DNA of 64,000 bases from UBA2030 sp049969475 (GCA_049969475.1 JBMFOU010000012.1:16652-80651), one strand, 5' to 3'; counted from the first letter of the stretch, positions 17,549 to 26,067 are shown. A program made the numbers and translations. Notes: a model not told the origin generated them from the letters alone.

Positions 17549-18793
17549 ATGTTACTAATCACCAATATTAAATATCTGGGTGGCATCGATGAGACCTCTC
17601 GCCGGTGGGCTGCAGGCGCTGATATGCTGCGTTTTGAAGTGTTGGAAAATGCCTGGCTATGGATTGAGGGTGAAAGGATAGCCGATTATGGCTCGATGTC
17701 GGATGAGAAGTGGAAAGAACTGGCGCAAGGCCTTGATGTTAAAATACTAGACGCTGGAGGAGGGTCGGTTTTTCCTGCCTTTTGCGATTCACATACGCAT
17801 CTGGTTTATGCCGGTAGCCGCGAAAAGGAATATGTGGACAAAATCCGGGGGCTGAGCTATGAAGAGATTTTCCAGCGAGGTGGAGGGATTCTTAATTCAG
17901 CCCGCCGATTGCACGAGGCTTCCGAACAACAATTGATCGACGAGGCGCTTCCCCGTCTTGAAGAAATCAGACGCTATGGTACTGGAGCCGTGGAGATAAA
18001 AAGCGGTTATGGACTCACTACGGAAGACGAGCTGAAAATACTGCGGGTGATACGACGCCTGAAGGAAATAAGTCCCCTGGCAATCAAAGCCACTTTTCTG
18101 GGTGCCCATGCCGTCCCTCTGGAATATAAAGGGAGACAACCTGAATATGTAGATCTGGTAATCCGCGATATGCTTCCTCGGGTGGCCGGGGAAGGATTGG
18201 CCGATTTTGTAGATGTTTTCTGCGATCAGGGATTTTTTACACCTGAAGAAACTGCCCGTATTCTTGAACAGGCTGCGCGCTTTGGACTCAGACCTAAATT
18301 GCATGCCAATGAATTGGGCTATTCCGGAGGCATTCAGGTGGGAGTCAGATACAACGCTCTTTCGGTCGATCATCTGGAATATACAGGCGATGAAGAAATT
18401 GAAGCATTAAAAGGAAGCCATACTATGCCCACCATTCTGCCCGGTGCAGCCTTTTTCCTGAATATGATTCATGCGCCGGCCCGTAAAATGATTGAATCAG
18501 GGCTACCCTTGGCTTTTGCCAGCGATTTTAACCCGGGAAGTTCTCCCTCGGGCAATATGCAACTCATACTTTCTATGGCATGCATTCAATACCGCCTGCT
18601 GCCCGAGGAAGCATTCAATGCCACCACCCTTAACACTGCTTATGCCATGGGATTGGATGAAGAGCTGGGAAGCCTTACCCGGGGCAAAAAAGCTAATCTC
18701 ATCCTCACGCATCCCATCCCCTCCATTGAGTTTATGCCTTACGCCTTTGGAAGCAATAAGGTGAAAGCGACCTTGATTAATGGACAGATTTGA
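17549..18793 (+). CDS. hutI: Imidazolonepropionase
   Basis: A 414-residue amidohydrolase that cleaves 4-imidazolone-5-propanoate to N-formimino-glutamate, the third step of histidine degradation, in the cytoplasm. Visible family marks are the metal site FCDSHTHLVYAGSREKEY (H82, H84), GAVEIKSGYGLTTEDELK, FLGAHAVP, LHANELGYSGG with a metal His, SVDHLEYTG, and the late ASDFNPGSSP aspartate motif. Length is usual for HutI. Other hut genes are absent from the window; the following genes encode unrelated functions. Confidence 0.93.
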   Translation: MLLITNIKYLGGIDETSRRWAAGADMLRFEVLENAWLWIEGERIADYGSMSDEKWKELAQGLDVKILDAGGGSVFPAFCDSHTHLVYAGSREKEYVDKIRGLSYEEIFQRGGGILNSARRLHEASEQQLIDEALPRLEEIRRYGTGAVEIKSGYGLTTEDELKILRVIRRLKEISPLAIKATFLGAHAVPLEYKGRQPEYVDLVIRDMLPRVAGEGLADFVDVFCDQGFFTPEETARILEQAARFGLRPKLHANELGYSGGIQVGVRYNALSVDHLEYTGDEEIEALKGSHTMPTILPGAAFFLNMIHAPARKMIESGLPLAFASDFNPGSSPSGNMQLILSMACIQYRLLPEEAFNATTLNTAYAMGLDEELGSLTRGKKANLILTHPIPSIEFMPYAFGSNKVKATLINGQI

Positions 18794-18843
18794 CAAAACA
18801 TACTCTACTGCTCTCTCTTTTTCCCCCTCAATCCTTTCATTTC

Positions 18844-19647
18844 ATGAAAACTTCTTTCTCTGTCTCTCCCTTTCGTTGGATAAAATGCCGATTTCACCAG
18901 GAAGTAACAGCCTTTCGGGAAGATTTGCCTAAATTAGTTGGTAATCAAGAAGAACCAGATGGTTTGCCAGAAGCTGTGCTGAGGCATGTGAAGGCCTGCG
19001 GCCTGGTGGGTAGGCCAAGGATTGAGGCTTTTGAAGTGGTTTGGAAGGATAGTTTTATCCGGATGAAACCTGATGCTCCATGGATGAAACTGCAAACCCG
19101 TCAATTCGACGGCAGCCGGCCTCCTTTTCGCATCGCATACATGCGGGCCAAACTCATGGGCTTTATTCCTTTTGAGGGGCGCGACCTTTTGCATCCTGAC
19201 GGTGCTTCGATGTGGGGTAGAATGGGGGGATTGAAAAATGTCTTTGATGTAAAGGGGCCCGAACTCATGCAGTCGGCTTTGCTTACCTGGCTGGCTGAAG
19301 TGTTGCTAATGCCCGCCGTTTTGTCTGACCCCATGCTAAGCTGGAAATCTCTTGATAATTCTTCAGTTGAAGTTACCTTAAGCTATCAGGGAATTGAAGC
19401 TAAAGGCCGATTTTTCTTTAGTACCGAAGGATTCGCTGTGGGTTTTTCAACCGGCGATCGCTATTACCTGAAGCCTGACGGATCGGTTGAAAAAATCCCC
19501 TGGAAAGTTTATTTCACCGACTATTTGCCTGGAGCTTATGGTTTTCTTTTCCCCAGCTCTGTTAGGGCTTCCTGGTTGATGAAGGAAGGCGAATATGAAT
19601 ATTGGAAGGGTTCTATCGCTTCTATTAAACCCTTGATTCTTTCGTGA
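18844..19647 (+). CDS. DUF6544-like protein of unknown function
   Basis: A 267-residue soluble-looking protein. I chose ATG 18844; a TTG at 18790 would overlap the end of hutI but adds a segment with no family-like features. It has an N-terminal block (GLPEAVLRHVKACGLVGRP, EVVWKDSFIRMKPDAPWMKL), a central MLSWKSLDNSSVEVTLSY and EAKGRFFFSTEGFAVGFSTGDRYY. This order (a W...D strand, then GxFxF..EG....F....R) recalls DUF6544/DUF6920 proteins, but that is from memory and uncertain. No signal peptide or helix is present. It lies in the same direction as hutI and the GH53 gene and may share their transcript. Confidence 0.65.
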   Translation: MKTSFSVSPFRWIKCRFHQEVTAFREDLPKLVGNQEEPDGLPEAVLRHVKACGLVGRPRIEAFEVVWKDSFIRMKPDAPWMKLQTRQFDGSRPPFRIAYMRAKLMGFIPFEGRDLLHPDGASMWGRMGGLKNVFDVKGPELMQSALLTWLAEVLLMPAVLSDPMLSWKSLDNSSVEVTLSYQGIEAKGRFFFSTEGFAVGFSTGDRYYLKPDGSVEKIPWKVYFTDYLPGAYGFLFPSSVRASWLMKEGEYEYWKGSIASIKPLILS

Positions 19648-19670
19648 TATCTTTACTTAAAAAAAATCCC

Positions 19671-20759
19671 ATGCAAAGATTTGGGCTTTTGTTTTCTTTG
19701 TTGGCTTTTCTTTTCGCAGGTCTGTCTTGCTCCGATAAAAACCCCAACCCACCAGATCCGGAGCCTCAGACTCCTGGTTTTTTCATCCGTGGGGCTGACC
19801 TCAGTTTTTTACCTGAAATTGAACAAGCAGGAATACAATTTAAAAATCAATCCGGTGAGCCGGGTTCCATGTTGGATATTTTGAAGCAGTCAGGGCTCAA
19901 CACGGTTAGAATTCGACTATGGCATTCGCCTACCACTCCCGTTTCGGGTCTTGCAGAGGTATCAGCTTTTGCCTCCCGGGTGAAAGCCGCCGGGTTGAAA
20001 GTTTGGCTCTGTATTCATTATTCCGATACCTGGGCCGACCCGGGAAAGCAAACCATGCCTGCTGCCTGGAAAGGGCTGAGTGGTCAGGTTTTGAGGGATA
20101 GTTTAAGGAATTACACCCTGCGGGTTGTACAGCGCATCCAGCCCGACTACGTGCAGGCCGGCAACGAGGTGAACGATGGCATGCTCTGGCCCGAAGGCAG
20201 AATAAGCACTGGAGGCGATTTTTATGGTCTTCTGAATGTAGCCCATCAGGCCATACGGCAGGTCGCCCCCTTGGCCCGCATTCTCGTTCATTTTGCCGGG
20301 GTTCAGGGAGCGGTGCAGTTTTTCAATCAGCTTGAGACCCGAAAAATCGATTATGATATCGCTGGACTTTCGTATTATCCTTATTTCCATGGTAAGGACC
20401 TAACCTATATGGCTTCTGTATTGAAGGCAGTGGGCAATAGCACGGGGAAACCGGTGGTGGTAGCCGAGGTGGCTTACCCCTTTACCCTGGGCTGGGCCGA
20501 TTTTACTCATAATACCCTGGGCGAGGAGAACCAATTGGTGGATGGATGCCCAGCAACGCCTGAGGGCCAGAAAAATTTTATGCTTAAAATCAGGGAAGCT
20601 ACTTCGGCTTTTGTACAGGGAGCTGGATTCTGCTATTGGGGTGGTGAATGGGTAGCCTATAAAGGCAGCCAGGCCACAGACGGCTCTCCCTGGGAAAATC
20701 AAGCTTTATTTGATTTCTCGTTTCAGGCTCTGCCTGTGTTGGAAGCTTTCAAAGAATAG
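19671..20759 (+). CDS. GH53 endo-beta-1,4-galactanase lipoprotein
   Basis: A 362-residue surface lipoprotein from ATG 19671; a GTG at 19644 is possible but would lengthen the signal peptide. The lipobox is AGLSC (Cys20), then a Pro/Asp-rich linker. The GH53 barrel begins FIRGADLSFLPEIE and NTVRIRLWHSP. The acid/base Glu is in YVQAGNEVNDGMLWPEG and the nucleophile Glu in PVVVAEVAYPFT. KNFMLKIREAT and GFCYWGGEWVAYKG are also usual family blocks. The enzyme cuts the beta-1,4-galactan side chains of type I arabinogalactan in pectin. No SusC/SusD pair is nearby, so this is not a typical polysaccharide utilisation locus. Confidence 0.92.
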   Translation: MQRFGLLFSLLAFLFAGLSCSDKNPNPPDPEPQTPGFFIRGADLSFLPEIEQAGIQFKNQSGEPGSMLDILKQSGLNTVRIRLWHSPTTPVSGLAEVSAFASRVKAAGLKVWLCIHYSDTWADPGKQTMPAAWKGLSGQVLRDSLRNYTLRVVQRIQPDYVQAGNEVNDGMLWPEGRISTGGDFYGLLNVAHQAIRQVAPLARILVHFAGVQGAVQFFNQLETRKIDYDIAGLSYYPYFHGKDLTYMASVLKAVGNSTGKPVVVAEVAYPFTLGWADFTHNTLGEENQLVDGCPATPEGQKNFMLKIREATSAFVQGAGFCYWGGEWVAYKGSQATDGSPWENQALFDFSFQALPVLEAFKE

Positions 20760-20862
20760 GCGGAAAAATTACCCTAATCAGCTATTCTATCCTGCTTGAA
20801 AATATTTTTAAACACACATTCAGGCAGGGGATAGAGGTACTTCGTGGTTGTTAAATTTATCC

Positions 20863-22383
20863 TTACTCGTCCTCGGGAATTTCGGCATCATCCAGAGGCA
20901 GGATTTGCTTGACTTCTGCTTCGGGCAGTTCGCTTAGATTACGGAGCCTGCTGTTGATTTTTCTTGTTCGCGTGCCTACCAGGTTGTCGATTTCTTCTCC
21001 GGCTTTGTCGATTTTCTCTTTGGCTTTACGCAGGGTGTCTTCAAATTTGCCAAACTCTGTCTTCACAGCCTGAAGCACTTTCCATACCTCGCTGCTACGT
21101 TTTTCAATGGTCAGGGTTCGGAATCCCATTTGCAGGCTGTTGAGCAAAGCGGCCAGGGTGGTGGGCCCGGCTACAATCACTCTGTATTCACGACTCAACT
21201 CTTCAAGCAATGAAGTATCGCGAACTACTTCTGCATATAAACCCTCGAAGGGAAGAAACATGATTCCGAAATCAGTAGTATTCGGTGGGTCGAGATATTT
21301 ATCTCGTATATCTTTGGCCGCCTGACGGATGGCCCGCTGTAATTCTGCATTTTGTTTTTTAATTTCATTGGCATCAGCCCGCTCATAGGCCTCTGTAAGT
21401 CTTGTATAAGCCTCCGTAGGGAACTTCGAGTCGATGGGCAGAAGCACAGGTTTCCCGTTTTCGTCCTTTCCTGGCAATACGATGGCATATTCCACAAATT
21501 CCTGCGAGTTTAAGCGTGTTTTTACATTTTTTTGGTACTGCCCCGGTGACAAGATGTTTTCGAGTATGGCCCCCAGCTGGTATTCTCCGATAATGCCCTT
21601 GGTCTTTACATTCGAAAGCACTTTTTTCAGATCTCCTACTTCGGAGGCTATATTCTGCATTTCCCCGAGTCCTTTATGCACCATTTCCAGTCGCTCGCTC
21701 ACCAGCCGGAATGACTCACTCAGTCGTTTTTCTAAAGTTTCATGTAGTTTTTCGTCTACGGTGCGGCGCATTTCTTCGAGTTTCTGGCTGTTCTCCTCCT
21801 GAATGTTTTTCAACTTCTTTTCCACCGTCTCTCTGATTTCAACCAGCTTGGTTTCGGTTTCCGCCTTCATTTGATACTGTCGGCTCAACAAGTCTTCAAA
21901 TTTTTGCTTTTGTAACTCATTGAAATCTTTTACGTTTTGTGTGAACCGATCTTCAAACGATTTGAGCGCATTGGCTTGTTCAAGCCGATTTTCTCGTGAC
22001 GAACGCTCCAGGGCTTCCTGCATCGATCGAAGCTTCTCTTCCGTAAGCTTGACAAGATCTCCCAATTGCCGGGTGAAAATTTCGAACTGTCTCGATTGGG
22101 CTTCCGTAAGTTGGTTTACCGAGCGTCCCAGCGTTTCTCCGAGGGCTTTAAACGATTGAGACATTTCTTCCCTGTTTTCTCGAAACGACCTTTGCAACTC
22201 TTCCCGCATTCGGGCCAGCTCGCTGCGCAAAAGGTCATCCACCGTCCTCAGCTGATTTTCCATCCCAATGAGTCGTTCCTTCAGTTCTTCATCTCTGCCT
22301 TTCGCTGAATTTCTTAATAAAAGTATAAGGCTGGCAGCTACCATCAGTACCAATGCCCAAAGCAGGATTACACTCGTTTCCAT
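20863..22383 (-). CDS. rmuC: RmuC family DNA recombination protein
   Basis: A 506-residue protein with an N-terminal transmembrane anchor (ILLWALVLMVAASLILLL), then a long charged coiled coil to about residue 250. The RmuC domain follows: SNVKTKGIIGEYQLGAILENILSPGQYQ, YAIVLPGKDENGKPVLLPIDSKFPTE and DFGIMFLPFEGLYAEV, with GPTTLAALLNSLQMGFRT near 405. RmuC limits certain recombination events and has a PD-(D/E)xK-like core. The gene is monocistronic and converges on the GH53 gene. A 13-nt near-palindrome (TTACTT-A-AAGTAA, 22393-22405) just upstream of the start could be an operator. Confidence 0.93.
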   Translation of the reverse strand: METSVILLWALVLMVAASLILLLRNSAKGRDEELKERLIGMENQLRTVDDLLRSELARMREELQRSFRENREEMSQSFKALGETLGRSVNQLTEAQSRQFEIFTRQLGDLVKLTEEKLRSMQEALERSSRENRLEQANALKSFEDRFTQNVKDFNELQKQKFEDLLSRQYQMKAETETKLVEIRETVEKKLKNIQEENSQKLEEMRRTVDEKLHETLEKRLSESFRLVSERLEMVHKGLGEMQNIASEVGDLKKVLSNVKTKGIIGEYQLGAILENILSPGQYQKNVKTRLNSQEFVEYAIVLPGKDENGKPVLLPIDSKFPTEAYTRLTEAYERADANEIKKQNAELQRAIRQAAKDIRDKYLDPPNTTDFGIMFLPFEGLYAEVVRDTSLLEELSREYRVIVAGPTTLAALLNSLQMGFRTLTIEKRSSEVWKVLQAVKTEFGKFEDTLRKAKEKIDKAGEEIDNLVGTRTRKINSRLRNLSELPEAEVKQILPLDDAEIPEDE

Positions 22384-22611
22384 ATCAGAGTTTTACTTAA
22401 AGTAAGATACTTCAATTATCAATCACGAAAATACAGGTTTTCCTCCGCTCGGTAACTTCTATTGGAATTGTTTCATGCATTATTAATTCATTATGAATAA
22501 GTAGTTTAAGTATAGCCCTTTATCCAGGTATTCACTGTAAGTACTTGGATAAAGGGATTATGTGCAGCTTAGTTGAAAGCTATCATATAATGGTTTGGAA
22601 ATTCTGCGGAT

Positions 22612-22643
22612 AAAAAAGCTGCCACCGAAGAACGATGACAGCT
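22612..22643 (-). terminator. Terminator of the sulfur operon
   Basis: On the minus strand AGCTGTCATCG and CGGTGGCAGCT form an 11-bp stem (two G-T pairs) with a 5-nt loop, followed by six T. It lies 26 bp after the last rhodanese stop codon. Confidence 0.9.
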
Positions 22644-22668
22644 TGAGATGTATTCTTAAAACTTGGTT

Positions 22669-23286
22669 TTAACAGCCTCCCTCGGCGGCTCCGTGATGTT
22701 CTACCGGTTTAGGTGTAATTTTCGGTTTTTCTTTAGGCTTTTCTTCCTGAACAGGGCCACCTGCACTTGCCTTCAGCCTTTGAATTTCAGCTGGGTAGTC
22801 TATACTACTCGTTTCGATGGGGGAGGGGTTGTACTGGTTGTCAGTCAGATACTTTTTCCAGCCGTCAAATCCACCCAAAAGTAAATAGACGTTTGAAAAG
22901 CCCTTCTGGCGAAGGATTAGCCAGGGAACTAAAGCATCCTGAGAATTGTCGGCAAACACAACGATTTTTTTTCCGGCTTCCATAGCCTCTTCGAGTTTTT
23001 CCTCGTTATCTTCACTAAGCAACTCACCAGCAGGTATATTGATGGCTCCCTCAAGGGTTTCAGTCAGGAAATATTCTGGCTTGCGCATATCAATAACCAA
23101 ATAGTTGCCACTATTGAGCAAGTTTTTCAGTGTTGCTGGTTTTATCAGCAGGCTGTCGGCCTGGCCTTCTGTGAATACGGCAGAAGCTGGCTGGCTATAC
23201 ATCCCTTCTTCTTTCCCGAAAACTATGAGTGCTACTATTAAAACTACCCCAATAGCTATAATTCCATAAACAAGTTTTCTGCTCAT
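22669..23286 (-). CDS. Membrane-anchored rhodanese-like protein lacking the catalytic Cys, with GGC tail
   Basis: A 205-residue protein from ATG 23286; the longer frame would begin at TTG 23295. Residues 1-3 are basic (MSRK), then a transmembrane anchor (VYGIIAIGVVLIVALIVF), which by the positive-inside rule leaves the rest outside the cytoplasm. The rhodanese fold is clear (NYLVIDMRKPEYF, GAINIPAGEL, NVYLLLGGFDGWKKYL). The active-site loop reads VVFADNSQ, with Ala112 where Cys is expected, so this domain should not be a normal sulfurtransferase. A Lys/Pro/Glu linker (EEKPKEKPKITPKPVE) leads to the C-terminal HHGAAEGGC, ending in Cys205. The preceding gene has the same tail. It is the last gene of the operon. 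Confidence 0.88.
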   Translation of the reverse strand: MSRKLVYGIIAIGVVLIVALIVFGKEEGMYSQPASAVFTEGQADSLLIKPATLKNLLNSGNYLVIDMRKPEYFLTETLEGAINIPAGELLSEDNEEKLEEAMEAGKKIVVFADNSQDALVPWLILRQKGFSNVYLLLGGFDGWKKYLTDNQYNPSPIETSSIDYPAEIQRLKASAGGPVQEEKPKEKPKITPKPVEHHGAAEGGC

Positions 23287-23304
23287 GTTCTGCAATTTTT
23301 AGAT

Positions 23305-23943
23305 TTAACAACCTCCTTCTGCAGCACCATGGTGTACTGCTGCCGGCTTGACCACTTTTTTAGGAGCTTCTTTGGGTTTTTCTTCCTGCGTTACACTTCC
23401 GGGAAGCCCCAGCCCGTAAAAGTGCTGGCGCGCGCCCATACGCTTAGCATAAAGCGCCAATTGTACTTTATCATTCTGAGCCATGGGTACCGGAGGATTC
23501 ACAATGGTATTAAACCACTCGTTGAGTCCGCCTTTCATGACAAAGGTATTGGTAACCCCCAACCGTCGGGTGGCTAACCAGGCCATTTGTGCCAGGGCAT
23601 CGTCGTTGGAGCAGAAAACCACGGTCTGACCCTGTCGTTTTAGGTAGCTCATCCAGGCTGGATTTAGCAACGAGTCTACAGGAATGTTTACAGCCTCCTC
23701 TATATGCCATTTTTCATATTCTGCAGGGGTTCGTACATCTACTAATACCAGACCAGGGTCATGATTGATGAGCAGATCGGCCACCTGATCGGTAGAGTAG
23801 TATTGGGAGCCTTTAACAGCCAATAGTAAAATATCCTTTGGATCGGCATCTCTTTGCACCGAGGGTTTTCCGAGCATGGACAGTATTATGGCCAGCACCA
23901 GCACGATGGGAGCGAGTATCCAGAAACCTTTATTATTTTCCAT
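23305..23943 (-). CDS. Membrane-anchored rhodanese-like protein with GGC tail
   Basis: A 212-residue protein with a transmembrane anchor at residues 8-24 (WILAPIVLVLAIILSML) and a rhodanese domain at about 50-145: LVLVDVRTPAEYEKWH, EAVNIPVDSL, loop VVFCSNDDA with candidate catalytic Cys111, and TFVMKGGLNEWF. The usual CxxGxRS loop is changed to CSNDDAL, so activity may be atypical. After a Lys/Pro-rich linker (QEEKPKEAPKKVVKP) it ends in HHGAAEGGC with Cys212 as the last residue. The terminal Gly-Gly-Cys on a flexible arm is reminiscent of SoxY (GGCGG), which carries sulfur on that Cys; this analogy is inference. It lies 11 bp after the second YeeE/YedE gene and 18 bp before its paralogue. 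Confidence 0.88.
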   Translation of the reverse strand: MENNKGFWILAPIVLVLAIILSMLGKPSVQRDADPKDILLLAVKGSQYYSTDQVADLLINHDPGLVLVDVRTPAEYEKWHIEEAVNIPVDSLLNPAWMSYLKRQGQTVVFCSNDDALAQMAWLATRRLGVTNTFVMKGGLNEWFNTIVNPPVPMAQNDKVQLALYAKRMGARQHFYGLGLPGSVTQEEKPKEAPKKVVKPAAVHHGAAEGGC

Positions 23944-23954
23944 AGTTCAATTTT

Positions 23955-24551
23955 TCAGAGATCCACTTTTTTTACTTTCTTCTGAATAAGCGCTGTGACG
24001 TAGAAAGCCACAAGCGCCACCACGGTAAGTCCCAGGATGAACAATCCGGGTTGAATGCCAAAATAATCGGTAATGGTGATATATCCCAGGTTCCCTGCAT
24101 TATAGAGCTTATCGAACAAAGGGTATAGTTCACCGAAAATAAAAACTCCCACAAACATTCCCAGTGAGAACATCATGGCGTCGATTTTTCCAATGGCTAC
24201 TCCGGTAAAGCTGGTTCCGGGGCAGAAACCGCCCATGATAAAACCAACACCCATGATAATTCCACCCACAATGGTCGACTGCACATAAGCAGGTTGGATA
24301 TATAATTGATTGATATCGAGCCATCCCAGGTGCCCCATCAGATAGATGCCTATTGCCGCCACTACAGCAGCCGTGAAAAATACTTTGAGTACAACAAAGT
24401 CGTATCCATAGAAAACTCCGGCCAGCTTGCGGGAACTGGAAAATCCGGCAGACTCAAGCACATATCCAAAGGCAATTCCTAACAAAAGGGCAATGTAATT
24501 ATTCCAGCCCGGATCAATAATTCCATTCGTTATCAGAGGTCCCATAGTCAA
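23955..24551 (-). CDS. Half-length YeeE/YedE sulfur transporter, second half-type
   Basis: A 198-residue membrane protein with about five helices. It carries the family's conserved motif GGFCPGTSFTGVAIGKIDA, where the Cys lines the thiosulfate path in known YeeE structures, and an N-terminal ESAGFSSSRKLAGVFYG block. Typical full-length YeeE proteins are about 350 residues with two such halves. Here the halves are separate genes, this one corresponding to the GxCPGT half. It ends in basic KKVKKVDL. Gaps to the neighbouring genes are 13 and 11 bp. Confidence 0.87.
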   Translation of the reverse strand: MTMGPLITNGIIDPGWNNYIALLLGIAFGYVLESAGFSSSRKLAGVFYGYDFVVLKVFFTAAVVAAIGIYLMGHLGWLDINQLYIQPAYVQSTIVGGIIMGVGFIMGGFCPGTSFTGVAIGKIDAMMFSLGMFVGVFIFGELYPLFDKLYNAGNLGYITITDYFGIQPGLFILGLTVVALVAFYVTALIQKKVKKVDL

Positions 24552-24564
24552 TCATTTTTTAATG

Positions 24565-25098
24565 TTAAATCCACAGTTTACGGAAGAAATAGGCTACAGC
24601 GTAACCGGTTCCGAAGATAAAAATCAAGGCAAGGAAACCGCCCAGCGACAGAACAGCCATCCCACTAAGGGCAGCACCAGATGTGCATCCTCTGGCAAAT
24701 TGCGAGCCTATTCCAAAGAAAAGACCTCCAAGCGCAGCAAAAATTAATCGGGTGCGTGCGGTAATCTTGGGCGAATGCTCTACTTTCAACTTTAAACGTC
24801 CGGCCAGTGCTCCCGAAAGGAAGGCACCCACGAACACACCCAACACCTCAAAAACCAGCCAGGAATTAAGCGGATGATTGTCGTCGCTGATAAATTGGCT
24901 ATAGTATTTTGACTGAGTGGCGTGGCTGTGCGATACGGCATCTACAGCGGCCACCACTGAGCTTTTTACCGCACCGCTGGCTCCGAGCCCGCGGCCTGTG
25001 ATATAAAAGGTTAATAGGAGTACCAAACCCAGCAGCACTCCGGCCAGGTATGGATTCATGTATTGTTTGCTATGGTCTTGTGTTGACATATTTTTCAA
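24565..25098 (-). CDS. Half-length YeeE/YedE sulfur transporter, first half-type
   Basis: A 177-residue membrane protein with four to five helices: a first helix at LAGVLLGLVLLLTFYITGRGLGASG, a periplasmic loop with SHATQSKYYSQF, VFVGAFLSGALAGRL, and the conserved FARGCTSGAALSGMAVLS motif whose Cys is the counterpart of the YeeE channel cysteines. With the next gene it would reconstitute one full YeeE/YedE pore. YeeE imports thiosulfate in Spirochaeta and E. coli; here the cargo may be a sulfur species produced or used by the Psr complex. It starts 9 bp after the NrfD-type gene. Confidence 0.87.
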   Translation of the reverse strand: MKNMSTQDHSKQYMNPYLAGVLLGLVLLLTFYITGRGLGASGAVKSSVVAAVDAVSHSHATQSKYYSQFISDDNHPLNSWLVFEVLGVFVGAFLSGALAGRLKLKVEHSPKITARTRLIFAALGGLFFGIGSQFARGCTSGAALSGMAVLSLGGFLALIFIFGTGYAVAYFFRKLWI

Positions 25099-25107
25099 TA
25101 TTTAAGG

Positions 25108-26049
25108 TTAATAGAGGTAGCGGGTAATCTGACCAGCTTCCACCATGATAAAACGGAAGACAAGGCCACCAAAAAGTACAAGAATGGCGGGAATATATGC
25201 GGGCAGGTGATAACCTCGTAGCTCAAGAATTTCTAAGAGAGCTGGGAAGAGAAGGCCCAGGGTAAACACAAAGGTCCAGAACATAACCGTGAATTCTCCG
25301 CCCAGGAACAACCTGGAAGCTTCGATCTGCACAGCCGTACTGGCCCTAAAGCCCATAATCAGGTGAATAATGAGAAATACCTCTATTCCAATAAGAATAA
25401 GGTCAATAACTGTTAGGCGGTGCCGTTCTGTTTTGTCTTTGGTGAGGAGCAAAATTGCGGCTACACCGGTTGACATCCCTGAAGTAAGGAACAGGGGCCC
25501 CAGGATGGAGGTATTCCACAGGGGACGGGCGTTGAATGCCGAGAGGAGAATCCCGGTATAAATGCCCAGAATTACCGAAAGGAAAAGGATGGGCCAGGCA
25601 AACCAATAGCGATTACGTTGTACCCAGGCTTCAAAATCGTATAGGAACTTGAATTTCCAGTCCCATTTGGGCCAGATTTCGCGCAGGTAACTCCCCAGCC
25701 AGATGAACGACAGGGGTGTGATAGCCATCAGAACCCAGGCACCCCACGACATGGGCGACTCAAGCCGGATGGTGGTATACAACTGCCAGAAAAAGGGTTT
25801 ATGCTTCAGGTCGAGGAAAAGAAAGAGCAGACCAATGACCAGGGCAAAAGGAGGGATAATGGAGGCCCATTTTACCGTGGCCTGCATTTCATGGTCTTTT
25901 CTGAGAATGGTATAAAGGGCAGCAAAAAACAAAATGCCGGCGGCCAATCCCCCCAGGTAGAGGTATCCGGGGATCTGCCAGTGCCAGATATTTAAATACG
26001 GATCAATGTTGGGAATATCCCGTCCGCTTACAAAAAGTTCTTCTTTCAT
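25108..26049 (-). CDS. psrC: NrfD/PsrC-type membrane anchor subunit
   Basis: A 313-residue NrfD-family integral membrane protein with about eight helices, starting after a short N-terminal stretch (NIDPYLNIWHWQIPGYLYLGGLAAGILFF). The family pattern WxWxIPxYxxxGGxAAG is visible. It is expected to anchor the Mo and Fe-S subunits and exchange electrons with quinol. It lies 18 bp after psrB, and the order A-B-C is that of polysulfide/thiosulfate reductase operons. The symbol is by analogy; substrate cannot be decided from sequence. Confidence 0.88.
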   Translation of the reverse strand: MKEELFVSGRDIPNIDPYLNIWHWQIPGYLYLGGLAAGILFFAALYTILRKDHEMQATVKWASIIPPFALVIGLLFLFLDLKHKPFFWQLYTTIRLESPMSWGAWVLMAITPLSFIWLGSYLREIWPKWDWKFKFLYDFEAWVQRNRYWFAWPILFLSVILGIYTGILLSAFNARPLWNTSILGPLFLTSGMSTGVAAILLLTKDKTERHRLTVIDLILIGIEVFLIIHLIMGFRASTAVQIEASRLFLGGEFTVMFWTFVFTLGLLFPALLEILELRGYHLPAYIPAILVLFGGLVFRFIMVEAGQITRYLY

Positions 26050-26067
26050 ACGTAGCGCATTTTGAGG

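Noticed and set aside
20790..20848. Inverted repeat between the GH53 and rmuC genes
   Set aside because: CTATCCTGC and GCAGGGGATAG pair only with a bulge and a long loop, and no T-run follows on either strand, so I did not call a terminator.
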